Source: Lineus longissimus (taxonomy: Eukaryota > Nemertea > Pilidiophora > Heteronemertea > Lineidae). Taken from it: DNA of 64,000 nucleotides. Below the pieces are notes generated by a model. That model saw only the letters and a program-made list of their open reading frames with translations. It had not been told where the DNA came from and made no database searches. The first letter of the stretch is position 1; each line of letters begins with the position of its first letter. Where the stretch lies: the NCBI RefSeq assembly GCF_910592395.1, contig NC_088323.1, positions 10,277,501 through 10,341,500 on the forward strand, in the 5' to 3' direction. Made by a program: the position numbers and the translations under genes. This document shows positions 22,587 through 32,639 of this stretch, in pieces.

Positions 22587-23163
22587 TATAGTCGGATTCA
22601 TAAGTAAATGTCACTGCCCTTTTGGGCCGCTGCGCAAAAACTACTGGGCCGATTTCTTCAAAGTTTGTTTTTTCTTGAATCTAATTTCGGGACCCAAGAG
22701 GATTTTTATATTTCAGTAACCATGGTTACGAAATAATTTTTTGTATGTATTGGTGTACTTTGACGTAGCGTATTGATTTTGACATTTTCTCCTCTGTACT
22801 GCTTATTTCTGGATGCATTTTGCTGAAAATGTTCAGGTTAATTTTTTTTCGTGTGTATCTTTAAAGCTGCCAAGTTTCATTTAGAACTATCCATCAAAAA
22901 AAATCAGGCCCTCCAGATTCCCCCAAAATGGCTCCAAAGTTGACAATTTTTTTCTTTATAATTTGCAAATCTCTAACCTGGAAATTTTGTTGGGTCCCGA
23001 ACTTAGATTCAAGAAAAAACAAATTTTGAAGAAATCGGAAATTTTGTTGGGTCCCGAACTTAGATTCAAGAAAAAACAAATTTTGAAGAAATCGGCCCAA
23101 TAGTTTTTGCACAGCGACCCAAAAGGGCAGTGTCAGTGACATTTACTTATGAATCCGACTATA
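22587..23163. mobile_element. MITE with ~110-bp imperfect inverted ends, inside an intron
   Basis: TATAGTCGGATTCATAAGTA at 22,587 and its complement ending at 23,163 begin inverted arms that stay alignable for ~110 bp (TGTCACTGCCCTTTTGGG, GGCCGATTTCTTCAAA, TTTGTTTTTTCTTGAATCTA). TA at the very ends may be the target duplication. The right arm contains a tandem duplication of ~58 bp (about 22,980-23,034 and 23,038-23,094). No coding content. Confidence 0.8.
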
Positions 23164-23164
23164 G

Positions 23165-24735
23165 GCCTAACTATAAAAGCACTGATGACAGCTGTGCTAC
23201 ACTTTCATCATTATCATCATCTACTTTAGTCAACCAGCTCAGATGACCTTTCTTCGGGCAGTGATCGGTAACGGTGAACTCCTTCCGACCCAACAGGCAA
23301 ATGTTTACATTCGTGTCTCCGTGTATCATGGATTCGATGTGTATACTAACACCGTTGTTGTGTTGACACACTGACTGACTCTGACTGTGTACATTTCTAC
23401 AGCGACGAAAAACGATCACAAAAATGGTTCTTTTTAAGCACTCGGGACATGTTTACAAAAATTAAAGCAAGTGTTTTTAGTAGAGGTTTACCTAATGAGT
23501 AGCGTCTGGGTGATTATAAACCATTAACTTGTGTTTAAAAGCCCACATTTTAACGAAAGGTTCCGGCTTGACGGCAGCTGCCATTTTGCCATACTCTCGA
23601 AACTTTGGGATCGTCAAATGCAATGGAAATCACATAATTTCTGACACACACTGCTACAATTCATCATTTTATTGTTCTTTCACAGTATTATTACGCCACC
23701 CCGATTCGCAAGGCAGCTTGTACCAACTGGCTCTGCATTGACTATCCCCATTCCAAGCCGAAGAACAGTGTGACAAGTTTCTCATTTTACCTTCCAATCA
23801 CAGTCAAAATTTTCTAAAACAACCGGCAATGAGGACAGACTAATAATCTCAAACCAATCACAAGAATGTAATCAACACATACGACCTCATCCGAAGAGCG
23901 GATGATTAAGTTTTAGCATTGATTCAAGGTGATTTAATTCCTTCTTCGTCTCGCTTCAAATTCATAAAATGGCTGTCTTCCATACTTGTAGTATGCAGAT
24001 CTAGTGGCGCAGTACAACACTGCGCATCTGGGATACCCCGACGGATTGCCTCGAACAGCGAAATTCAAAACTGCTGGCAATGTGCCAACTGACATTTTTG
24101 CACAATACCGCCACCTAGTGATATGAAACGAAATTAATCTTTTTAATATCGAAACCTCTATATCAGGCCGACCTCTAAAACTTCATTTCAAACTTCAATC
24201 TGCTGGAATAAAGAAAATGGGCTTTTTTAACCTTGACCTACTTATACCTGAATAGTACGTCACACTGACCTAAATCTGTGTCAACATGTAGAGATGCCCA
24301 ATAGGTGTCTACATTTCAAATTTAGAGAGTCTATGACCAATAGCAAAAAAACGTGCCATGATCAAAGAAATTTTAGAGTTCGACCTCTGTGACCTTGAAA
24401 TGAAGGTCAAATCAAAAACCCGTGTGATATGTGATGTACCTTTATTAGATACACCCACCATAAAATTTTCATCGCTCTAGCTTTAACCATAAGCTTCAAA
24501 ATGACAAAAATAGGTTTTCAAAGAGCGCCCCCTATATGGCAGACCAGCAGTCAAATTGCGCTGATTTTCATTCTGAAGGAAGGTCTTGCCTAGGGGTACC
24601 CACACACCAAGTATGAACGTTCTGGGTCAAGCGGTTAAGAAACGTGCCACGATTTTGTCAAAAGTTAACAACGGACGACGACGGACGCCAGACGCCGCGG
24701 TATCGTATAAGCTCACCTGACAGGTGAGCTAAAAA
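23165..24735. repeat. Intronic repeat ending in a GACGACGGACGC tract and terminal hairpin
   Basis: The right end holds ACGGACGACGACGGACGCCA followed by a short perfect hairpin (24,710-24,730: AGCTCACCTG, A, CAGGTGAGCT) and AAAAAG. I recall the same end in dispersed repeats of many marine invertebrates. The hairpin followed by CTAA would be compatible with a Helitron-like 3' end, but the left end cannot be set. AAGGTCA-type motifs lie near 24,400. There is no coding sequence. Confidence 0.4.
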
Positions 24736-25547
24736 GCAATGAACCAGCTGACGGTGGATAGTTTCAAAACCTCTTTCGAGTCTCTTTCTGAATAAATATA
24801 TGCAGAACATGACCACATGACGAAACCTCTACCGATTGGCCAATGGAATAAAAGCGCGCGAGACATTGCCCCAATGAACTTTCCTTATTTGGTCACAGTA
24901 CTCACTCGTACCGGTATGCATAATCATGTGTTGCGCAGTCGCTTCCCGCGCAGTTAATAGACTGCTCCATTATACGCATGCGCGAAGTGAAAGCTGATGC
25001 CGCATGTTTGTCAGCCTTCTCAGCAACGCCTGCTCAGATGCCTGGAAATCGCGTCTTTCACCCTCGGATTTTCAAAAAATTCTTTGCGCGGGAGGACGCC
25101 CCCCACGGACAGCCCCCCTTGAGTGCCTTTGGCGCTCTATTCCACGTTCGCGGCCTGCGGCCACTCTCATGTCTGCTAAATGCCGGAAAATACACTTGAC
25201 AAATGTACTGGCCGAAAACTCCACGTAATACACGCTACTCTTGCCAATAAACGCAATACATGCCAAGATGCACCTACATGCGCGTGCCCCAAGGTAAAAT
25301 TAATCTGGATTCGTTACACATTTGCGTTCACATAACACTTTGAATCTGGATGCATCCGGATCAATCTGGATTAAAACCGCGTCAATCAGTGGTTCTTTTT
25401 TAGTCCAGATGAGATCACATTGATCCGAATCCTTTTGCGTTTCAACGAAAAAATTTAACCACATTCGGATCCAATCCAATTGCATGTGGTCTTTTTCCTG
25501 TCGTCTAAATGTCACTAATGTCGTGCGGTGGCACCGCCGTTTAGGAG

Positions 25548-25602
25548 GTTACAAATGTGCCCCCATTGTCTAACCGTTAGACAATGGGGGCACATTTGTA
25601 AC
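25548..25602. repeat. Perfect 27-bp-arm fold-back palindrome
   Basis: Arm 25,548-25,574 (GTTACAAATGTGCCCCCATT...) is exactly complementary to 25,576-25,602 with one base between them. Pairing continues outward for four more bases with one mismatch. It stands alone, so it is not a transposon end pair. Confidence 0.95.
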
Positions 25603-25979
25603 TTCCTTATCCAGATAGCACAAACTTGGTACATACTTGGTACAAATGTACCCATGGGCGATCCCTACTCAATATCGAATCATGGCTTTTTAAGATCCAC
25701 GTTTTGGCCACCAGGGGGCCAAATGTCCAAAGTGAAAATATGCAATTTCTCATGGAATGCTGGTCTGAAAATGCTGATCTGAAAATCTTGCAATGGTACA
25801 TCACAGATCCTTTGCATATTTTATTTGACATACCTTTCAAGGTCACAGGGGTCAATATTTGCTAAATCACTGAATGGGTGGCTCATTTGCATCAGCAAGT
25901 GTTTATTCGAGTGAACACATGGTCCCTGGACCATTTCATTTTCCATAAAAATTATAATTGATGTGTAAACCTTTTACAG

Positions 25980-26203
25980 CCTTACCGAAACGGCGCCCAT
26001 GGTCTGATGAAGAAGCAGCTGCTGTAATGTGACACTTTCAGAAGAATATATTGCTAGAGCGACTGCCAGGCAAACTACAATTTGAGCAATGCAAGGCCAA
26101 GGAGCCGGACTTGAAGACCAGAACCTGGAGAGATGTCAAGTATTACATAAAGAATAAAGTAACAACATCAAAACGTGACCGAGAACGAAAAAGATTGTTT
26201 TAA
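25980..26203 (+). pseudogene. Last exon: Myb/SANT-like domain with internal TGA
   Basis: The acceptor CTTTTACAG precedes 25,980. The exon encodes KRRPWSDEEAAAVM, then TGA at 26,030-26,032, then HFQKNILLERLPGKLQFEQC, TRTWRDVKYYIKNKV and a basic tail before TAA at 26,201. The W...EE...V..HF...I spacing fits a SANT/Myb helix set. The interrupted residue is normally basic (Arg) in this family, so CGA to TGA is the simplest change. Confidence 0.75.
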
Positions 26204-26339
26204 ACAAGCTCTGGTGGTGACCAGATTTAATTAATACCGAGCTGGAGGTCCTTGGTTGTATAATCACGACCGCTCGGGTAGACCGAAAATGCAGACTAAA
26301 ACCCGAGCCAACTGTAATAAGCTCTATAATATGGTGTCA

Positions 26340-26430
26340 CACAGTACAGAAAGTCGGGGAACCTCGATAGCTCGGCTGTGGACCGGCAATCCAAAGATCT
26401 GTTGTTCGAATCCCAGGCAAGGTAACTTCA
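26340..26430 (+). repeat. tRNA-like SINE head (candidate)
   Basis: TAGCTCGGCTGTGG at 26,368-26,381 fits a Pol III A box. GTTCGAATCC at 26,404-26,413 fits a B box. The spacing between their starts is 36 bp, as in tRNA genes. The segment ends in CCCAGGCAAGG. The cloverleaf is not well supported, so a SINE head or decayed tRNA copy is likelier than a functional tRNA. Confidence 0.45.
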
Positions 26431-27139
26431 TTTTTCTGTACTAATCTCATTCCTTCATTGATATGAGCCAATATTAGCTACCTGTATTAGTAATTCCCAT
26501 TATCCATCAACTGTGTCCGAATTTGTGGACGATTCACCACAAGGTTTTCCCATGTTTTTTCACTGATTTGCAGGAAATAGTGTACAAATAAGTGAATTCG
26601 ATATTGGTGTTTCTTTTTCTTTCTGCTTTGACACTTGTTTCATGTAACTAGTCAATTTAATATGACACCCTTTCATCAGCATTACGTTTCTCTGCCCCTG
26701 ATGATTTTTCCCCACTTCAAGGCCCTGAAGCGGGGTCCATTTTATGTTGATTGGCCTCCTGACCCTTGGGGATTAGCCATTCAGTTTGTGTATTAGGAAA
26801 TAATTCCTACCCATTAAAGAAATAAAAAGTAAAATATTGTGCAGCGTCGCTTCAGGAAAGGAGACAGTTGGCTTAGAAATGTATTTGTATCACAAACAGA
26901 TCTTTTAAATTTTAAAATTGACTGAAAAATAACGATTTTACAGCAATAATGGGAAGGCCTGTTTGTATATCTTGCCTGTTGGCCCTCTTTGATGAAAGCC
27001 GGTATGGTGCTAATACCCTCCAGCCCTATTGTTTGGCGTTGGGGTATTAGGCCCATGCTTTTCTTGGACTCGTGTTCAAGGGGAGTAGAAACCTAATGAG
27101 AGAAAAAGGGGCAGACTTGGCTACAATGAACATTTGAAG

Positions 27140-27475
27140 TCTTTGAAATCAATATTTTTGATCGTACATACGTTTGATACACACTTTTTGTAACTGTTCA
27201 TATTTACAGAATTTTTGTCCATTATGTTGTCCACATGTTGGTGACCTACAAGTAGCTGTTGAAGTTGAAATTAATCAGAATTCTTTGAAGCCATTGTTTG
27301 ATTCGGCGCAACAAGTTCGAAGCACATTTTTTGTAACTGTTCATATTTATGGAGTTTCCGTCCATTATAATTATGACCTACATATAGCTGATTTGAAGTT
27401 GTATTCTGAATTCTCAATCAATATTGTTAGATTGTTTTTTCAGTTTGATACACACGTTTTGGCTCACCTGTGAAC
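27140..27475. repeat. Diverged tandem repeat, ~120-bp unit (first block)
   Basis: Units share TTTTTGTAACTGTTCATATT, CGTCCATTAT and GACCTACA(A/T)(A/G)TAGCTG. The same unit recurs at 30,640-31,190. Confidence 0.7.
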
Positions 27476-27479
27476 CTTA

Positions 27480-28093
27480 ACAATCACGCAGTGTCCGTCA
27501 TCGTTAAACACTAGTGGTACGTTTCGTTACCACTAAAGCTACTGAACTCAAACTTGGTACACCTGTACCCCTGGGTGAAATTCACTGCTACTCAGGGACC
27601 ACATTCCGGCAAAAATATGGGACTGCTCCATTGATACTGGTCGGAAAACTTTGAAAAAAAAAAGGTATGTGCCTCTTCACATATCCTCCGGATTTATGAT
27701 TTGACCTACTTTTCAAGGTCATAGGGGTCCTTGTCATCCGGCGGGACTGCCGTTTGGACAACCACTGCACGTTTTGTAAAGTGCTCTAGCCAAAGATCTC
27801 AAACTTGGTACATATGTACCCCAGGGGGACCCTTACTCAAGAGACCAAATTGCGGCCTTTTATGATTCATGGTTTGGCCATCGGGGCCAACCGTCAAAAG
27901 TAAAAATAGTACAAGATCCTAGGTGAAAGACATAGTAAGATAAACGTCCGTAACTCCACATGGATGCATTTTAGTACAAGAACCTGGGCAACTTCCGCCC
28001 ACTTCAAACACGTGCGCTGCACTGTCAAAGGCTCGACTGCGGTCTTTCTTCTGTGAAATTCGGCGTCGGACTCCCCTGGGAGGACCCCGTTGC
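27480..28093. repeat. Dispersed repeat with AACTTGGTAC / TTGACCTACTTTTCAAGGTCA motifs
   Basis: Segments CAAACTTGGTACA(C/T), ATGATTCATGGTTTGGCCA and TGACCTACTTTTCAAGGTCA here also occur near 20,360, 22,143, 25,620-25,850 and 30,455. They form an interspersed family. No gene is seen. Confidence 0.6.
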
Positions 28094-30438
28094 GCCCTTT
28101 TTTATTGGGACGTGAAACAAGTTTTTGCAATGTGAAACAGAGAGCCAATCACAGTGCTGGACGGTTCACATATTTCTAAAAAGAAAAGAGGCAGCGCCTC
28201 TATACTAAGATTGAGAAACTAAATGACGAAGGGACTACGTTGACCCAGTTAACATACGATATTAATCTCATCCCCGACAATTCCCCCAGTTTTTGACCGT
28301 TACTTGCCCTCAAGTAACCAAAAGAAAGACAAGCATGATACCAAAAGAAAACGGAAAGAACCCTGGGTCCACGTAGTTTACAATATATAAAAAATGGCAC
28401 CAAATTAAGTGCAAAGGCCTACTGCCTAAACTTAAACTTTATGAGCAGGAGTTATTTACCAACAACAACAAGAACTTATTACAGTATAATCGACTCAGTT
28501 ACTTTTCAGAAGTTGACAATAAATGAAATACTTTTAAAGACAGAACAATTTTGTTTTTAGTTGACAGTTTAGGTTCTTAAAATGACTGGACTATACAACA
28601 TCTACATTGCAGCTGATCTACTTGGCACAGAGCCAACTTCCAGGAAGCCAACAATAACATTGAAATGGGCAGACTGCCAAAACCACTGAGTTGACACAAA
28701 TCTTGGTCAGGGCCAGAGAACAGATCCAAGAAGTTACTACAGTGACTTTAACAGTGAAATTGAGCCAAAGTTTCCAAGGAAGAATGAGATCTACCTCTAA
28801 AGCAACTACCTGAACAATCAAATTAACACTTTAACAGCTATTTGGCCTAAATACAACAAATATTTCTGTCAATTCCTAAAACTAACTTAAAAATAACACA
28901 ATGAGATCACTGCCACAAAATTCCAAGTTGAAATGATACAACTTTACATGGATTTTTTTAATGATTTGGTAACGAGAAGAGTTTGGAAACTGGACGATTG
29001 TAACAGCGACCTAACTAAGCTTTACAAAGTATTTTGATATCAAAAACCCGAACAACCCTAGCTTCATAATAAAAGCTATTTGAGTAACAGCGCGAACCAA
29101 GAGTTGGTAAATTACCACCAAAATCTTAAAATTAGAGGCTTGTTACAATGAAAGCCGCAAGAACTCCAGTCTTAAAATAAATAATGCTACCGAATAGCAT
29201 TGGGATTTCTGCAACCTTACAGAATTTTAGAATAGTTGTTTCTTTAGTACAAAATGAATTCAATGATTGATTCTAAATACCAGAATATGATGACCATCTA
29301 TTAATACCACTTGAAGTGCTTACAAACTCTTGCCTGATTAACCCCTTATGATCAGGATTCCTTATCAATCTTGACAACGAATTGCTTTACTCCAAACACT
29401 GTCCAATTGGTCCCAGTCTGCACGCCAAAATGGCAATTTTGAACACTAACCAAATAATATTAAGCATGTCCAACATGCTTTAGTGGCACCCAAAGTCCAC
29501 CATACTATGTCAGATTTTAGCGTGCTGCCAAGCTGTAGCATGTCCACCATGCTTCTGGACTCCGCGCCCAGTATCTGACAGGGACCCAGCAAAGGCTCGC
29601 AAATCCCAATTATCATCCAGTCAGAATCGACCAATTACCAGATTTTTACCAAACTGGACCATTGGGACAGAGTTTGTTTTCCTAATTTTTTTTACACTGT
29701 TCTTACACGCACAACTATGGCGTACAGAGTAGCCTCTAAAACCTGTAGCTACGGACTTGCATTTCACAAAATGAAGTCTCAAATAATCATACCAACTATT
29801 AATATTTGAATTCTACCTTAAAACATCCTCCTGTCACCTGTAGTACAATTCAAATTTGGACCATTCCAAATACTACACAAATATTGACTGTACATACTCC
29901 TTCAGTGACTTCTTGAATACATACCCATTGAAAAATACTGAACTATTTTAATAAAATGGAAAAATACCAAATTATTAACCCTTTAATAACAATGATTCCT
30001 AGTTCTTCACTTATTTTCAACATTTCACTGCCAACATTTCAATGCCAACCCTTCCCTGTTTTAACCAGCACTATTGCCCCCAATAGTGGCACCCACCTGA
30101 GACTGTGTCAAAGCTTCAAAAAAATCGACCAGGTCAACCAATATCCTTGATGCTGAAACTGTCAGACTTAGGAATGTCAAAACCTTTAGTGGTACCCAAA
30201 GACCACAATGCTTGAAATTTGCCAGACAAGTTAAGTGGCTCCCAAAGTCCACAACGGGCAAGCCCGCCCTTTTTATTGGGATGTGAAACAAGTTTTTGCA
30301 ATGTAAGAGCCAATCACAGTGCTGGACGGTTCACATATTTCTAAAAAGAAAAGAGGCAGCGCCTCTATACTAAGATTGAGAAACTAAATGACGAAGGGAC
30401 TACGTTGACCCAGTTAACATACGATATTAATCTCATCC
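28094..30438. repeat. 2.3-kb unit bounded by 173-180-bp direct repeats
   Basis: Positions 28,094-28,273 and 30,266-30,438 are nearly identical. Differences are one T-run length, a G/A, and a short gap near GTGAAACAG. They share CAATCACAGTGCTGGACGGT, AGAGGCAGCGCCTCTATACT and TTAACATACGATATTAATCT. The interior (28,274-30,265) has no recognisable protein. It holds two related segments near 29,475 and 30,180 with CATGCTTTAGTGGCACCCAA-like text. It could be an LTR-type non-autonomous element or a segmental duplication. The repeat starts lack a clear TG...CA. Confidence 0.6.
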
Positions 30439-30639
30439 TATTCCCTGACATTTATGATTCATGGTTTGGCCACCAGGGGTCTAAACGTCAAAAGTGAACC
30501 AACTGTGGCATGTTTTGTAACCACTTCAGCTACATACCTCAAATTGGTTACAAAGTTAACCATGATTATGGTCCGATGGTGTTTCTGTCCTGTTTACGTC
30601 ATTGGACAACAGGTGAGCACATGGTCCATGGACCATTTC

Positions 30640-31190
30640 ATTGTAACTCTTCATACTAAGGATTTCCGTCCATTATAACAGGTGACATACATGTAGAATT
30701 GAAGTTCTGAATTCTTTGAGGCATTGTTTGATTGTGCGTTAGCTTGATAAACACGTTTTGTTACTGTCCATACAAGGAATTTCCGTCCATTATAACTGGT
30801 GACCTACATTTAGCGGAATTGAAGTCAAGTAATCTTGAGGCCATTGATTAAATTGGGTGCAAGTTTCATACACACTTTTTGAAACATTCTTATCTTACGG
30901 AATGTTCTTCCATTATAACTTGTGACCTACATATTGTTGATTTGAAGTAACATTCTAAATTCTTTCAAGTCAATATTGTTTGATTGTGCGTAAGTTTAAT
31001 ACACACTTTTTGTTACTGTTCATACTTTAAGGAATTGCCGTCCATTTTTACTCCCAACCTATGTAGCTTATTTGAAGTTATATATCATAATTCTGATATC
31101 TTTGAAATCAATATTGTTTGATTGTGAGTAACATTGATGCAAACTTTCCGTCCATTATAACTGCTGACCTACATGCAGCTAATTAATGAT
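30640..31190. repeat. Diverged tandem repeat, ~120-bp unit (second block)
   Basis: TCCGTCCATTATAAC or a close variant recurs near 30,665, 30,781, 30,905, 31,036 and 31,150, at intervals of 114-133 bp, with GACCTACAT between. It is related to 27,140-27,475. Confidence 0.75.
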
Positions 31191-31199
31191 GTGATTGTG

Positions 31200-32639
31200 T
31201 GCTAAGTCTGTGAAATCTGCCTGATGCTGCATGTCATTTAGTAGGATGCATTCTATTAGATAATCGAAGTGAAGATGTAGGGTTGTGCTGCTCTACTGAA
31301 CAAAACAAGCAAAGCAACACATTCCCGATCCTGTAATAGGCACAGTTATATCCATAAATTCCTATCTCCTGGATGCGAATACGTATCTCACTGATGAAGA
31401 CATTCATGGGGCTCAAATAGATATTTTAATATGCCACATGAAGCGGCATGTGCTCTCGTCTGTTGCAGGCCATTAAGTTTATTTCCAGGCCAATCTTAAC
31501 AAAATGAAAGAATTTACCCCGCACATTTATGGCCTCCATCACAAATTTTTAGAATGACTCCTATGTGCTTTTAAGTGCACTGAAATAACCATGAAATCAG
31601 GAAATTTCTGTTGCTAGATGGCAGCACTACCTGAAAATCATGTTTTTGGTTGGCTCCGAGGCTACAGTTTTTTTCCAGAGATTTTTTTAAACGCTGTGGC
31701 TGATTTGGGTGCCAGAATTACCCCAACTTACCCTGTTGTCTAGTAATATTCCTACTTGTTGAAGTAAAATGATTATGTACAATGTTTGTTGGCTCATTTT
31801 AGTGTGTTATCAGAAGATTTGGATTTTTAAAATAAACCATTGAATTCAAATGTAAGTTCCTTGTTCTGTTATATTTGTCGTTGTTTAAGGGAGTATCAAT
31901 TAAGTACTTACGTACCAATCCCTAATTACGGACCCCCGATCCCCTGTACCTACCTTGTATGCTATGGTAGTCGTAAATCCCCCCCCCCCCCCCCGTTGTG
32001 CTGTATACGCATCCTGGTGTACATAGCACAATGTATGGATAGTAGCCCTATTGCGGGTGCAACAAGTCCTCATCTGTGTCACGATTTTCCTGTGTGGTGG
32101 AGAAAAAGTCAGTATCTGATCCCCATTCTGTTTGGGTTGCCTGAACACACAAAAAAGATGGCTGTTCTGAGCTATGCGTGGTGATTAGACATGAATTTGC
32201 CAGCAAGTTCCCGATTAATCGTAAGAGCACTACAAACAGGTTTTGTTGTGTTGAAACAGTGCTGGCACGGAGCAGCCAAATGGACCGGGTCAGAGGTCAG
32301 ACTTGCTACGTCATCACAAGACCCTTTTCAAGGGTTTATGGTGCGGCAATTTTGAATTGCTAATCAAGTAAATCCGGGATTTAGAGGTTGGTGTTGTGCG
32401 TAGGCACAAGGTTAGGATAATACTGTACCGGTTCTTCTGTAGCATCAGTCATACATCCTAATGTCGTGCCCAAAAAGACACTAACGGCCGACATCGTCCC
32501 ACGGAAAGACACCTGTGTCCAAGGTTGAATTTTTAACATCACGTGTGCCATTTGCCATATTAGGGCGGTAGCCTATACATGTCGTTGGCAGTGGACACTC
32601 GCAAATACGCTGGCTAGGATAGGAAAACAATATTAAGAG
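31200..32639. other. Unassigned interval with 16-C homopolymer
   Basis: No gene or repeat border that I can support. A run of 16 C lies at 31,979-31,994. A frame spanning it (31,840-32,184) has proline-rich low-complexity sequence and is not credible. Confidence 0.4.

Larger units (their letters stand above)
16286..26203 (+). pseudogene. Multi-exon tyrosine-recombinase-like / Myb-SANT-like gene, inactivated by one deletion and two TGA codons
   Basis: Seven exon segments join in one phase: 16,286-18,119; 19,030-19,095; 19,688-19,735; 20,217-20,270; 21,167-21,208; 21,422-21,463; 25,980-26,203. Every visible intron is phase 1 with GT/AG borders. The protein order is acidic leader, C2H2-like finger, YR-like domain, alternating acidic and basic spacers, and a C-terminal Myb/SANT-like domain. 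Similar YR-like host proteins exist in many invertebrates and fish. They are thought to derive from YR transposons, but their cellular role is unknown. Three lesions are visible: a frameshifting deletion in the finger (~16,500), TGA at 17,828-17,830 and TGA at 26,030-26,032. The preserved splice sites and open short exons suggest recent loss of function, or a null allele. Confidence 0.82.

Noticed and set aside
26368-26413. Functional tRNA gene
   Set aside because: A and B boxes fit, but a full cloverleaf with a paired acceptor stem could not be drawn. It was kept only as a SINE candidate.
31840-32184. 114-codon proline-rich frame
   Set aside because: It spans a 16-C homopolymer and has no recognisable domain.
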